Source: Platanthera guangdongensis
Lineage: Eukaryota; Streptophyta; Magnoliopsida; Asparagales; Orchidaceae
Reading direction: 5' to 3'
Length of the DNA: 64,000 nt
Assembly (NCBI GenBank): GCA_039583875.1
Contig: CM077147.1
Location: forward strand, 156,821,846 to 156,885,845
Shown here: positions 10,921-22,261 of the stretch, one piece after another
How positions within the stretch are numbered: the first letter of the stretch is position 1
Layout of the letters: the number at the start of each line of letters is the position of its first letter
Program-made: the position numbers and the translations under genes
The notes under the pieces: model-generated
The model's input: the letters and a program-made list of their open reading frames with translations, nothing else
Databases searched by the model: none
Told to the model about the DNA's origin: nothing

Positions 10921-13900
10921 TGATGAACTGTAAATATGCGTATTTTTATGCACATTAATTTAGTGATTTTCATTTATTTTCGTCATTTTTTCTTATTTTT
11001 GTTCAATAAAATGCTCCTATTCTTGAAATTTTTCTCCTAACTTGTTTTATTTTATTTTGTAGAAAAATTCCAAAATCTGCCAAAATTTGGGAAGTACACG
11101 CCCGTGACACATTGGTCACGCCCGTGACCGAGCCGTGACTGTGCATTTCCCGTGAAATCGGAAAATTTCTGAAGTAAAAGCTTGACACGCCTGGCGACAC
11201 GCCCGTGTCACCCGACACGGGGCGTGACCCAAGCCCGTGTCCTCTCCTCTCGACGAATTCAACTCGACGATCGTCGAGTGTCGACACTTACAGTCACGCC
11301 CAGCGTCACGCCCGTGACCTGGGGCGTGACTCAATTTTCCGCTCGACGATTTCGACTCGACACTTTCCACTCGACATTCGTCGAGTGTCGACCCCAACTG
11401 TCACGCCCATAGTCACGCCCGTGACCCGGGGCGTGACCTTTCCAGCTGGCCCGACAAGATGCTGCCGAGGACTTTTGACGCAACCCGCGCCCGGTTCTAC
11501 CTCCCCGACACGCCCCGAGTCACGCCCGTGACCTGGGGCGTGACTGCTGCGAACTCAGCCCGAAGTCAACTTTCCTGTCCAATCGCCAGCCGCCTTCATG
11601 AATAGTACTGTCACGCCCCCCCTACACGCCCGTGACCGAGGGCGTGTACTTAGAAATTTTTTCCTATAAATAGCCCAGTTCTGTAAGGTCCAAGGGTTCA
11701 GATTTTTGGGCCAAGTTAGTGTCTTTTTGTGGGCTTAATCCGTGGATACTAGTGCTATGTAAGGAGATTTCTCCCTTCCTATTTCATGTTTTGTTTTGCT
11801 TTATCTTTTAGCTTTGTAATAGTTTGAAAATTTTAATAAAAATGTTAGATTTTCTCTCTCTATTTAGCATGAAAAATTCATTTGGATGGCTCACCTCTTT
11901 CCCTTTTTATCCTTGGTTTTATCTTTGTTCTTCACTTGTTCTTCATTTATGAAAGGTGTGTGTGTGTGTGTGTGTGTATGAGTGTAATGTATTCACTTTC
12001 CATGTCTTTTTTCCCTTAACTTGTCTTCATGCTTAGGATTTTGATTTCATTCTTATGATTTTATAAAAGAGATTTAAAAAGTGATTTTGTTCTTTTTTAC
12101 TTAGTTTTCTTTTAGGATTGTAAAACCTCTTTTGTTCTTTTCATCTTCTTTTTCACCTTTTTTATCACTTTCATAACATCATAAGAATGAAAATGTTGGT
12201 ATTTTAATTTTCCAAAAACTTTGGTTTTTAATTTGTTTTGAAAAACTTTTGTCTTTTAAAAATTGAAATTTTCTCTTTTTATTTGTTTTTGGCAAAACCT
12301 AAGCATGAAAAAGTTAAAGTTTTAATTTTTAGGTAACTTTGATTTTTCTTTGTTATTTGTGTGTGTGAGTGTAGGTGTATAACTTTTATGCTTTGATTTA
12401 AATTGTGTAGAGTGTGTGAGTGTAGGTGTTAAATTTTAATGCTTTCTTTTTAATTGCTTTCTTTTAATGCTTTATTCAAATTATGTAGAGTGTGTGAGTG
12501 TAGGTGTATAATTTTATTGCTTTCTTGAATTTCTTATGGAGTGTGTGTGTCTGTGTGTATTTATTTTCGCCTACTCGTTAAGAGTTAAATGGCGCATCGT
12601 TTTCATTTTCAGTCCTACTCGTTCGAGTAGGACTTGTTTTTTTTCTTTCTTTATTTTTCCGCCTACTCACTTGAGTTTAAATGGCCGGACTTTATTTCCC
12701 GCCTACTCGTTTGAGTAGGATTTGTAATTTTTCTTTCTTTATTTTTTTCCGCCTACTCACTTGAGTTAAATGGCCGGACTTTTTAGCCCTGTAATCGCAT
12801 TTATTTTCTCCTACTCATTTGAGTAGGACTCGCTTTCATTTCAGTCCTACTCGTTTGAGTAGGACTTGCAATTTTCAGCCTTTATTTACCGCCCCCACTC
12901 GTTTGAGTGGGACTCGCAAATTTGAATTATGCAAATTTCTTTTTTATGTGTAACTTAGTTCCTTTCTAATTTATAATTTGGAGTGTGCGTGAGTTCTTGT
13001 TTTAGCTAATTTTTCAGTTTTCTAAATGTTGTTATTTTTCTTGTGTCCCTTTCTTATAAATGTTTAGTGTTTAATTTCGAGCTCGCGCCTCACTAAATTA
13101 TAAGCCGTCCCCATACCGATGTGTGGCTAATCTCTATTAGCCTCGGCATCGAAGAGCATTGGGACATTTAAAATGATTTATAATAATTAAAGCTCTTTAT
13201 TTTCATTTTAATTTAAGCACTTAGGGTTTACCCCGGGTTTACGACGCGTAGGACCACATATCGATGTGTGGGCCCTATTTCCGTAGTCCATATGCTAGCT
13301 AGCCGAGAGGCCGTGCATATGGACCGATCACCCCTGGGTAAATAGAGTTGTGTGCATACCCTCGAGAGAGGACAAGCGTAATTCTACCGGATTGGGTTCC
13401 CCACCCAATAGCGGGGTTCTTAGCGTAAAGCGGGCGTTAAGAGGAATCCTTCGTCGGACTAACGTTCGGTCGAATAGTCTTAACGTTTAGGTGAGCGATA
13501 TCCCTATAGCTAGGTGAGCTCACATTTGTGGAACCCCCACGGCCAAGTTGCCTTATTATTAATTTGAAAACTAAGTCTTTTTATTATTAAAAATTGTTTT
13601 AGTCTTAATCCGATTCGATGCCGAGCGTTAACCCTTCATCGAATATTTTCTAAATCGTTTTTTCGCTCCTTTGCTTTTCCTCCTTTTATTAAGTCAAAAA
13701 AATCCATCTTTCTTTCAGTAAAATAATAGTCCTCCCGGAGGAGTAAGAATAGTCAACGCGACCCCGAGAACAATACGACCTCGGTATTCCCCCGAATATC
13801 AAGTACTACTTGCGATAGGTGCACTTGCCTACCCGAGCAAGCCCGCGGCGATCGACTCACCGAACCAACCACAGTAAGAGTCTACATCGCGGGCACATCA
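10921..13900 (+). repeat. 3' LTR of Athila-like element
   Basis: A 2980-bp copy of 706-3676 differing by roughly 25-30 substitutions, a longer GT microsatellite (near 11956-11976) and a few one-base indels. It carries the same palindromic block (11100-11655, with CTCGACGATCGTCGAG at 11263-11278 and GTGTCGACAC at 11278-11287), the TATA box at 11665-11673 and the hairpin repeats (12567-12918). It ends CACATCA. Confidence 0.93.
11665..11673 (+). promoter_or_regulatory. TATA box of 3' LTR
   Basis: TATAAATAG in the same context as 1448-1456. In a 3' LTR it could drive read-out transcription into the flanking DNA. Confidence 0.6.
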
Positions 13901-13905
13901 AGGAG
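13901..13905. repeat. Target site duplication, right (AGGAG)
   Basis: Matches 701-705 exactly. Confidence 0.95.
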
Positions 13906-14539
13906 GCGCGCCAACTCTACCGGATTGGGTTCCCCACCCAATAGCGGGGTTCTTAGCGTAATCCGGGCGTTAAGAGGAATCCTTCGTCGGACTAACGTTC
14001 GGTCGAATAGTCTTAGCGTTCAGGTGAGCGATAGCCCTATAGCTAGGTGAGCTCATTATAGTGGAACCTCCACGGCCAAGTCTCCGCCTTAATTAATTAG
14101 AAATTTAGGAGCTCTTTTTATTTAAAGTCTATTTTAGTTCAATTGTTTTTTCGGTGCCATCGAGCTAAGCTCTTCATCGGCACCACCTTCAAGCTTTCTT
14201 TTTATGCTTTCTTTTTTTATGTTTTTCTGCATTTTTATTATATATAAAATATCCCGACAAGATAATTATCGGTAAAATAATAGTCCCCTCCAGGGAAGAG
14301 TAGAAATAATCGAACCGGACCCGAGAACAATATGACCTCGATATTCCACTCGGAATATCCTGTACTACTCACGATAGGTGCACTTGCCTCCTTTCGTTAA
14401 AACTCGATCTAAACCGTTTTATATCCAAATAAATAAATACGCGCGCCCCATTTTCTAAATAAAATCACTTCGCTTTTTTCTCAAATAAAACCGCCGGGTC
14501 GCCGCGTGACCGTACATAATTTTGGAGTTTTAACCATCA
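13906..14539 (+). mobile_element. Outer Athila-like LTR, right part
   Basis: This resumes the LTR broken at 705. The region 13914-14390 parallels the inner LTR from about 3157 to 3605. The sequence then diverges. The best right border is 14539, where it ends CATCA, the terminus seen in the inner LTR, and chromovirus LTR sequence begins at once. The next bases ATCGG (14540-14544) are a candidate duplication, compared with CTCGG at the matching site near 49363; the left copy is outside the window. Confidence 0.65.
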
Positions 14540-15288
14540 ATCGGCCAAGCTTGGGATGCTTCACCAATGGTGCCACGTGGCCATCCAGCAGCATATTCCC
14601 ACTGAAATGTGCTGGAGAAGCTTGCTAAGTGTCTTGGACAGATGTAAGGAGGACCACATGGCACTCATCTCCTTTTCACCACCTTCTCTCTCCTAAAATT
14701 CACATATTACCCCCATGCATGCATTCTCTCTCCTAATTCTAAGGGGTAGGAGCTGTCTTTGACCACTTGGGCTGGTCATGGGTCATGGTTAGTGGGCTTT
14801 GCCCATTGGGATTGTGCTTGGTTCACTCTTTCTTCCTTTATGCTTCATGTTGACTTTGTTGACTTTAGTGTTAACTTGGTCAACTTGATGAGTGGGTTGA
14901 CCCCATCTAAAGGTCATGGACTCTATGACACCACCCAACTTGGGTTGGGCCATGGTGGGGTCCCACTGGGACTATTTGGGCCTTTAGGTGTAGGTTTGAC
15001 CAAATTTAAATTAGGGTTGACTTGGGTCAACTCTCGTCAATTAGTTAACTTGTGATATGGCTTATGGTTCCCTTAGGTTGGTTTTAGGGTTAGGTATGCA
15101 GTGGTGGAATCAATGTGTGGCTAGGACCCCAATTTGGGGCTGGTTTGACTTAGACTACCTTGGGCCCTGTTGTGGGCCCCATGTGACTAAACCTTAATCC
15201 CATGGTTCAAACCTAGCCTAAACCCATGCCCCACCACATGCCTAACCCAACCGAAGTAGAGGAGTCTATTTGCAAGTGGGATGTTACA
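14540..15288 (-). mobile_element. 3' LTR fragment of decayed chromovirus
   Basis: From 14541 this matches 49363-50111 closely (CGGCCAAGCTTGGGA at the left, GGGATGTTACA at the right). Read on the minus strand it begins TGTAACATCCC directly after the element's polypurine region. The rest of this LTR was separated by the outer Athila insertion and lies left of the window. An ORF at 14759-15055 is repeated in the other LTR copy (49621-49878) only because both are LTRs; it has no domain I recognise. Confidence 0.8.
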
Positions 15289-15326
15289 ATTTCCAATAAA
15301 CAAAGAAATAATTTCATCCCCAAAAT
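15289..15326 (-). other. Polypurine region of the chromovirus
   Basis: On the minus strand the bases before TGTAACATCCC read TTTTGGGGATGAAATT followed by T/G-rich sequence. This resembles the GGGACGAAATT context that precedes the 3' LTR in Tekay/Del elements. Confidence 0.55.
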
Positions 15327-15375
15327 TCAAGTTCGGGTCTACGGGGTTTCCAAGCATGAAAATTTAAGTACTTTA

Positions 15376-17081
15376 GCTAATAATTAAAGTGTTACCTTGT
15401 GTAAAAAGCTCTGGGTTCCGCTCTATCATCAGATCCCTCGACTCCCAGCTGTGCTCCTCCCGTCCATGGTTGGACCATAACACCTTCACCAAGGGAACCC
15501 TCTTCTTTCGCAGCACTCGGACCGCGGTATCATCATTCTGGAGCGGCTCCAAACGAACTGATCTGTCGGACGCTAGCGGGCCTGCTGTAGTGGTGATATG
15601 CTACTCTGGCCGAAGGAGAGCTCTCCGTAGCGAGGAAATGTGGAAGACGTACAAGGTCCCCAACTCTGGCGGCAGCTCCAGCCTGTAGGCCAAGGGGTCG
15701 ATCCGCTCCAGAATCAAATATGGTCCCATATATCGAGGGCTGAGCTTTTAGTGCCTTCGCACCCGAGAAATACCATGCATCGGATGTATCTTCAAGAACA
15801 CTTTGTCCGCCACCTGGAACTCTACCTTCTGTTGTCATGCATCGTAGTACTTCGTTTGTCTACTCTGGGGCTCTAGCATCCAGTCCCTGATCAATCGTAT
15901 TTCAGCGTCCGTATCCTCAATGTAGTCTGATCCAAGTGCCCTGGGGTCCTCATCCTGAACCCAAGATAGCAGAGTCTGGCACTTACTTCCGTAAAGAGCC
16001 TCATAAGGTGCCATCCCAATGCTCGCCTGGTGACTATTATTGTAGGAGAACTCGACCAGAGGCAACAGTCTCTCCCAGGGCTTCCCCATATCCAGTATAC
16101 ATAATCATAGCAGATCCTCCATGGTCCTGATGGTCCGCTCTGTCTAACCGTCGGTCTGTGGATGGAAAGCAGTGCTAAAAGTAAGCTGAGAACCCAAGTA
16201 TGCCTGCACCGATCTCCACTCCTTAGAAGTGAATCGACCGTCACAATATGAGACAATCATCCTGGGGACCCCATGGTATCTGACGAACTGTTCCACAAAC
16301 AACCTCACCAAAATAGTAACTGGGATGTCCTTCCTGATAGGTATAAACTGGGCCACCTTGGTCAGCCTGTCGACAATGACACAAACAACATCGTGCACCG
16401 AGTGGGAGTGAGGTAATCCGTTCACAAAATCCATAGTAATATCCTCAAACTTCCACTCAGGGACCGGCAACGACTGTAGCTACCCTCTGGGGCTCTTGCA
16501 TTCCGCCTTTACTCGCTGGCAGGTCTCGCTTTGTGTCACATAGAAGATGATTTCCCTCTTCATCCCCGGCCAATACATGCTCCTCTGCAGTTCAGCTGTC
16601 ATCTTGGTGATACCGGGGTGCACTGATTACTTAGTACAGTGAGCCTCCCTAAGTATATCCTCCCGGATACCACCTCCTGCCGGTATATAAACACGACCGT
16701 AGAAATGAACGAGGCCATCAAGCAAAGAATAATCACCTAGCATGCCCCTTCCGGGGCCCTGAACACTGGCACCAAAGCTGCATCCAACCTCTGAGGTACC
16801 CTGATGCGCTCTCATATATCACATTCCACGATCAGGGAGTTCAAATACTCCTGGTAAATCTCTGGCTGGGACTCGGAAATGACCGAAATGTATATATCTT
16901 CTAACATCCGTAACAGCTCCATAGACATCACTCGAGTTTTCGGTATTGAGGTGCTAGCTCTCCTGCTCAAGACATCTGCCACGGTGTTCGCCTTCCCCGG
17001 ATGATAATGCATGGTGTAATCATAGTCGCATAAGATTTCAAGCCACCTACTTTGGCACAGGTTCAGGTCTTTTTGCGTATC
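15376..17081 (-). pseudogene. pol: Chromovirus pol, C-terminal part (RNase H end, integrase, chromodomain-like tail)
   Basis: Broken minus-strand pol. In gene order: HYHPGKANTVADVLSRR, the end of RNase H (about 16960-17012); the integrase core with DITMDFVNGLP (about 16440) and STAFHPQTDG at the end of the 16144-16470 piece; then MAPYEALYG (about 16010) and a C-terminal PLVKVLW-like stretch near 15480-15510 typical of chromovirus tails. Several stops and frameshifts split it (pieces at 16812-17012, 16627-16815, 16144-16470, 15835-16089 and shorter ones), and one catalytic Asp region reads SYCDGRF. It was joined to 29283-32152 before Sirevirus A inserted. Not functional. Confidence 0.85.
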
Positions 17082-17086
17082 AACAT
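17082..17086. repeat. Target site duplication, left (AACAT)
   Basis: AACAT precedes the TGAAAG start of Sirevirus A and recurs at 29278-29282. Confidence 0.93.
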
Positions 17087-17995
17087 TGAAAGAATTAGTG
17101 CCTAACCACCTAGAGGGGGGGGGGGTGAATAGGTGTAATTCCTATTTCTTTTAAAGGCAGAATATCTAATCAGAAACAGCTAGTTCTAGAGCTAACACAA
17201 CATAGAATTCACAGAATCATACAATCACAGAGTGCACACAGTGTTTATAGTGGTTCCCCAAGTTCTGGGTACATCCACTTTCCCCCTTCGCCTATCTAGC
17301 AGTGTGCTAGATTCGGCCTAACTTCTGCTCTTCACCTCAGATCCTCAGATCTTACAACTCAGAACCCCAATAAGGCTCCTATAACTAAGAGTGAGTCCAC
17401 ACTCCTACAGCTCAGGCAATCTGCCCTACCTCAGCCTACATAAGGCCTACACTCACAGATAATAATCTCCTACAACTCAGGCTCACAGCCCTACCTCAGC
17501 CTTCAACAAGGCGTACCACTCAGAGATCTAAATCTCCTACCACTCAGTCTTTATAAAACAAGCTTACAGCTTAGATCTTAAACAGATCCTACAAAAAAAT
17601 AGATTTCACAATGTGTTTTACCACCACCTAGGTAGAGAGAGAAAGGATGGATGGCTTCTTGATCTGTTCTTGGAAGAATCTGATGGCAGTGAACAACCAC
17701 TCTTAGCTTTCTTCAAAGCTTCTTGAATCTGAACTCAGTAGGGTTGAACTCCCGTGAAGTTGATCTTCAATCAGCTTCTTTCTTGATATTCAGATCTCAA
17801 TCTGAATCTTTCTTGGCAGCCTGGTTCAGCAACTGCACTTCAGGAACTTGTGGATAGAAGTCCCTTTCTTCTCTTCAATATATGGAGCTCTCTCTCTCCA
17901 CTTTCTTCTTAGATCTTCTGACGAAAATCTTTTTTTGTTTTTATGTATTATGTATCAGAATAACTTTCATGATCAATCTCAGTTGAAGGAGAATG

Positions 17996-18005
17996 CATTT
18001 ATATA
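17996..18005 (-). promoter_or_regulatory. TATA box in Sirevirus A 3' LTR
   Basis: TATATAAATG on the minus strand, downstream of the palindrome array in the direction of transcription. The 5' LTR equivalent is TATATAAGG at 28455-28463. Confidence 0.6.
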
Positions 18006-18185
18006 GACTTTCTCCATGGTAACCGGCTGATCCGGTTTCTAACAAACTTCTGACAGTTCTGACAGTTATAATAGACTGGTTGGTAATGGAAGCTGTCAAG
18101 TCATCCAGTCACTTCTTGAAACTCTGTCTCTGTGAGCAAAGTGTCGAGACTGAACTTCATCATGTGTTTACAGAAGTAGACTAAG

Positions 18186-18672
18186 TGTCAACACAAGTGG
18201 ACTAAGTGTCGATACAAGCCTTGGTGGTGTTGACACATCTCCTTTGTTGTTGATACTGCTTCTCGACACAACTTTTGTAGAATGTGTCGACACTAATTCT
18301 GTGTGTCGACACAATCACTTCTTCTCTTTAACTTAGTTGAAACTCTATTGTGTGTCGACACAAGTCCTGTGTGTCGACACAGTTGATGTCGATAAAGTCT
18401 TCGGTGTGTCGACACTGCCTCTTTGTGTCGACACAGTTGATGTCGACTAAGCTTCTCTGTGTGTCGACACTGCCTCTTAGTATCGACACAGTTGATGTTG
18501 ACAATGCTTTCTCTGTGTGTCGGCAATACCTCTGTGTGTCGACACAGTTTCTTCTGGTGTCGACACAGCCTTTCCAAGTATCGACACAAGTAACTCCAAG
18601 TGTCGACAAAGCTTTTCTCTAGTGTCGACACAAGCCTTCATAAGTGTCGACACAGCTTCTCCTGGTGTCGAC
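18186..18672. repeat. GTGTCGACAC palindrome array, Sirevirus A 3' LTR
   Basis: About twenty copies, exact or one base off, of the 10-bp palindrome GTGTCGACAC, mostly 18-22 bp apart. Each has a central CpG. Long ORFs here on both strands (repeating VSTQ, CRHT or VDT) are by-products of the repeat. Confidence 0.9.
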
Positions 18673-18819
18673 ACATGGATTTAGAAATTTTTCTGCATTC
18701 CTTCATTTACTTAACCTGCACATATAAACTCAAAACAACATCAAATACACCTTGATGCATATCATTGAGTAAGGTGAGACTTCTTCAAATCTGGTACACA
18801 TTTTCCAATGTACCCAACA

Positions 18820-18831
18820 ATCTCCCCCTAT
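18820..18831 (-). other. Polypurine tract of Sirevirus A
   Basis: On the minus strand AATAGGGGGAGAT directly precedes TGTTGGGTA, the start of the 3' LTR. The same string sits at 37582 and 58572 in the other two copies. Confidence 0.85.
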
Positions 18832-19081
18832 TTGGAGAAGTCATAACCCTTAGTCAATGATATACACCATTCATAACAAATACACATTATGATGTATAAC
18901 AACATTATATGATAGGGTAACTTCTAAAACAAAACATATATAACAAGTCATCACAGAATAATAATGTAACCAGAATGAGCATTAATTAATATTTTGTTTC
19001 AACTGTCAAAAGTTTCTAATCAAAGGTTTACATGATTTCAACACTAAAGATTACAAAGTTGTAAAATCAAGTAAATCTAAT

Positions 19082-21753
19082 CTAAAGCTGATCTGGCTCC
19101 TTGATAACTATGCCTTTGCCTTATTAGATCTTGGCTTGTACTGGAGCATCAGTATCATTAGCTGCCTTCTTGCCCTTTTGATCTTTCTTCTTTTGCTCTT
19201 CAGCCCTTATTCTTTGCCTTTCAAAGTGGTGAAAGGGCTTTGGGAAATATTTACTAGGCTCCTGAGCATTAGGAGGTAGCTTTCCAGCTTTAGCCCTCTT
19301 CTATATTGAAAAATGGCTTCTTTCCTGGCTTCATGCTTTAGTCATTCTTGCTCAGAGTACCATTTGCCCATATCATGGGTCTTATCCTTTTCAGCTTTCC
19401 AAGCAATCAGTATAATGTTTCTGGATGTTGGACTCCACTGCTCAAAATCAGGCTTCAACTCTGTCTGTTCTCTGAATCTTTTCTTAGACAATAGAGCTTC
19501 TTGCTCCTTGTTCAAAACTGTCTCTAGCACTGGCATGTCTACTTTCTCAAGGATAATATTTTGAGCACCCTCTAGAGGGCTGTACATTGACTGTACCTCT
19601 TGGTGAATCTTCTCAAAATCAGCTGGAGGATAAATAACTTGAGCAACTTCAGGTTGGTCACCTCCAAAATAGGCTGGCTGTATACCAGACTCAGCCACAT
19701 TATCATCATCACAGAGGGGTGGATATCCAAGTGTGGCTCTGATGCTATTAGATATCCATTTAGCATGATCTAAGCCAGCTTTGACTAACACACTCTCCCC
19801 CTTTATGACTTCTCTTGCAACATGATCCCTGAGGTCATCTTTCTGAAATCTGATTTGTTCATCAAGAAAATTAACACCATCTTTATATAAAGACTTTAAC
19901 TTCAGTATCTGTGCAGAAATAGACTTTTGAGAATCCTTAATAGCTATTTGGACAACAGCTAGTCCTTCCCGTAATTGCTTGTCAAAATCTGCCTTGGCTG
20001 TAGTCCTTGCTGCAGTCTGGGCAGTAGCAATATTTTTCATCTCTGTAACAATCACATTATGTGATTCTTTCATATTATCATTCATTCTAAGTTGATTCTC
20101 TAGAACATAGCCTTGCTTAAGAGCTATATCATCAACTCGAGTCTTGATTTTTTCTTGATGTGTGGCTAGGAAAACCACAACATTGCCTCCTCTGTGAAAA
20201 CAATCAGTCATTTCCTTCTTATGCTGATTTACTTCAAATCTTATAGATTTAATATCTGTAGCCAAGGAGAGTTGTAGATCTTTGTGAGTTTCATCTATAT
20301 ATTTCTCCATGACAATCTTTTGTTCATCCAATTTTACTTGCAAAGATATCAACAAAGAATTGTAATCAGTTACTGGGGCAGGTTGAGGAGCAGTTTGTAA
20401 AGCCCTTTTATAATTTTGGCTTCTCCTTTTGAATACCATCAGCTTCCTCTTTTTAGCTTGAATTTCTGCTTCATCTTCTGAAGCTGAGGTACTGGCAATA
20501 TTAACTCTTTCCTTAGGACTAGGAGGCATGTCCTTTTCTATTCTAGGTTGCTCCCCTTGAGTCTCTTGCTCCTCCCTCACAGTACTTACTTGCTCCCCCT
20601 CAATGTTAATGGGCTCCCCCTCAAATTCTGTTTGCTCTCCCCCAGTTCTTTCTGTCTCCCACTGAGTCCCTTAATCCATAGCAGTGAACAACTTATCTAG
20701 GGTAAACTCTTGTTGAGTATGAACTGGAGATACTCTTATCTCTGGAGCATTAGCAATAGCAGATGTATCCTCCATGATAACATCTTGTGCTTGACTGTTT
20801 AGTTGAGTTGGTTGGTCAACATCAATCAAAGAATCAGTTAGTGTTTCATCTTTATCAATGAGAATTGATTGATTAACCTCTTGATTACCTCAAGAATAGT
20901 CTGTGTAGTCATTTCACTTTCCAAGTGAGTTGGCTCTTCCTCAAGATGAGGCTCCCCCTGCACTTGAGCACCATCTGTAGGGTCTTGTGCAGGAATATCT
21001 TGTGCTGTAGATTTTTCGGGAATCTCTTGCCTTTCTTCATCAGGCATATCCTTAGTGAGGACCCTATCCCATCTGGATATTATACTGATATCCATTTTCC
21101 TCATATGGTTAATCTTTGAACCAGCAGATTGTTTCATGACTTCAGGAATTGTTTTAGCTAAGTACAGACTCATAATTCTTCCCAGATTTGGCTTTATAAT
21201 ACTTTCCTTAATCTTTTCAAAAATTACTGCTGACCAATCAGTGTTTAGTCTGTAGATGATCCTGGTCATTAGGCTGAACATATAGGCTGAAATCCTATCA
21301 TGCCCCTAGCTTGCAGAGTATGACCTTGCCAACCACTTCTGAAAGGAATTTGCCTTGCTGATTCATCCCTTTTCTGTTCATTGCTGACCCAATCTTCAAG
21401 GTGGGATGCAATCCACACCACTGAAGTGCTTCCCTAGTCTTTGATGAGGTTACTTCTACTTCATCTTGAGTTCTTGGAAGTTGAAGAGTTTTCCTCAAGC
21501 TTTTCAAAGTTAGTTTAAACTTAGTTCCCTGAACTGTAGACTTGATCTTAAGTCCAGTAGAATCCAAAGTAGCTGCGCCATAGAATTCTAGTATTTCTTT
21601 CTTCCAAATCTTTGTTGGTTCAGATACCAGAAATTTCAACCCATTTTCTGCAATTAGGGTTACTACTGCTTTAATTTCGGGTTCCGCATGGTCAAAGGCA
21701 TTGTATACCAACTCATAGCCTTCGTTGACATTGTCCTCAAGCTTTGGCGTCAT
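19082..21753 (-). pseudogene. Sirevirus A 3' accessory ORF (env-position), broken
   Basis: Same protein as in Sirevirus B and C. The start (MTPKLEDNVNEGYEL) is at 21753, 100 bp after a TATA box. Open pieces lie at 21298-21768, 20838-21281 and 19342-20580; the matching C-terminal stop is at 19082-19084. The middle is Glu/Ser/Pro-rich. A basic cluster (AKKRKLMVFKRR) is followed by a helical, coiled-coil-like region and a conserved tail (KWISNSIRATLGYPPLCDDD). I see no signal peptide or membrane span. Function is unknown. The position is that of the env-like ORF of Sireviruses. Confidence 0.8.
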
Positions 21754-21852
21754 TTGGGTTGAGTGCAAGCTTGGATTGAGAAGAGAGAAGTTGTCGACAC
21801 AGGGTTTTGGTCTCGAAAATATGGAGAGTGTGTCGACAAAATATGTTGTTAG

Positions 21853-21862
21853 CCTATTTATA
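21853..21862 (-). promoter_or_regulatory. Internal TATA box before the accessory ORF (copy A)
   Basis: TATAAATAGG on the minus strand, 100 bp before the ATG at 21753, between the internal palindrome array and the ORF. The same placement occurs in copies B and C. Confidence 0.65.
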
Positions 21863-21910
21863 CATTTCTAAGTAATGAAGGTCAAAAGTCGCGTCAACAT
21901 TCTCTAAATG

Positions 21911-22227
21911 TGTCGACACTGTTGAAAAGTATCGACACAGACTTCTAATGACTCGACATCAATTCTATTTGACTTTGTCGAGTTCGACGATCTGAGGTCG
22001 ACGAATCCGTGTGTTTACTCTAAGTGTCGACACCACTTCTGGATGTGTCGACACCACTTCTCTGAAGTGTCGACACTGATTCTCTAGATGTATCGACACC
22101 ACTTTCCTGGAATGTCGACACCATTTCTCTGGAATGTCGACACCAACTACTATGTGTCGACACCACTTTTCTAGAATGTCGACACCAACTACTATGTGTC
22201 GACACAGACAACTTCTTGTGTCGACAC
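21911..22227. repeat. Internal GTGTCGACAC array, Sirevirus A
   Basis: Between pol and the accessory ORF. From 22024 the palindromes, exact or one base off, start at 22024, 22045, 22067, 22090, 22112, 22134, 22154, 22176, 22196 and 22218: steps of 20-23 bp, mean about 21.6, close to two turns of DNA. An ORF at 22020-22229 is an artefact of the repeat. Confidence 0.9.
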
Positions 22228-22261
22228 AAATTTACTTAGCCAAATTTTGTAAACTAATTTA

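Larger units (their letters stand above)
706..13900 (+). mobile_element. Complete Athila-like Ty3/gypsy retrotransposon
   Basis: A 13.2 kb element with, in order: 5' LTR (706-3676), tRNA-Asp primer site (3683-3700), one gag-pol ORF (3976-9090), a 1.8 kb AT-rich non-coding 3' region, a polypurine tract and a 3' LTR (10921-13900), flanked by AGGAG duplications. RT and integrase motifs match the Athila branch ([10 protein letters not shown] in RT, a long [20 protein letters not shown] zinc region in integrase). Athila elements often carry an env-like gene after pol; I see none here. The LTRs differ at roughly 25-30 of about 2975 positions, so the insertion is young. It landed inside a related LTR at 705/13906. 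Confidence 0.93.
17087..18819 (-). repeat. 3' LTR of Sirevirus A
   Basis: 1733 bp, starting TGAAAGAATT and ending CCCAACA on the plus strand. It contains an 11-base G run near 17114-17124 inside a CACCTA...TAGGTG inverted repeat, a TATA box (minus strand, 17996-18005), an AACCGG-N5-CCGGTT-type inverted repeat near 18021-18037, and a GTGTCGACAC array (about 18186-18672). Confidence 0.92.

Noticed and set aside
14759..15055. ORF repeated at 49621-49878 with similar protein, suggesting a conserved gene
   Set aside because: Both lie in the two LTRs of one element, so similarity follows from LTR duplication; no domain and stops nearby.
18186..18672. Regularly spaced short repeats resembling a CRISPR array (also at 28620, 36592, 47638, 57785)
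   Set aside because: The unit is a 10-bp palindrome with similar, non-unique spacers of 8-13 bp inside LTRs of plant retrotransposons; there are no cas genes and repeat and spacer lengths do not fit.
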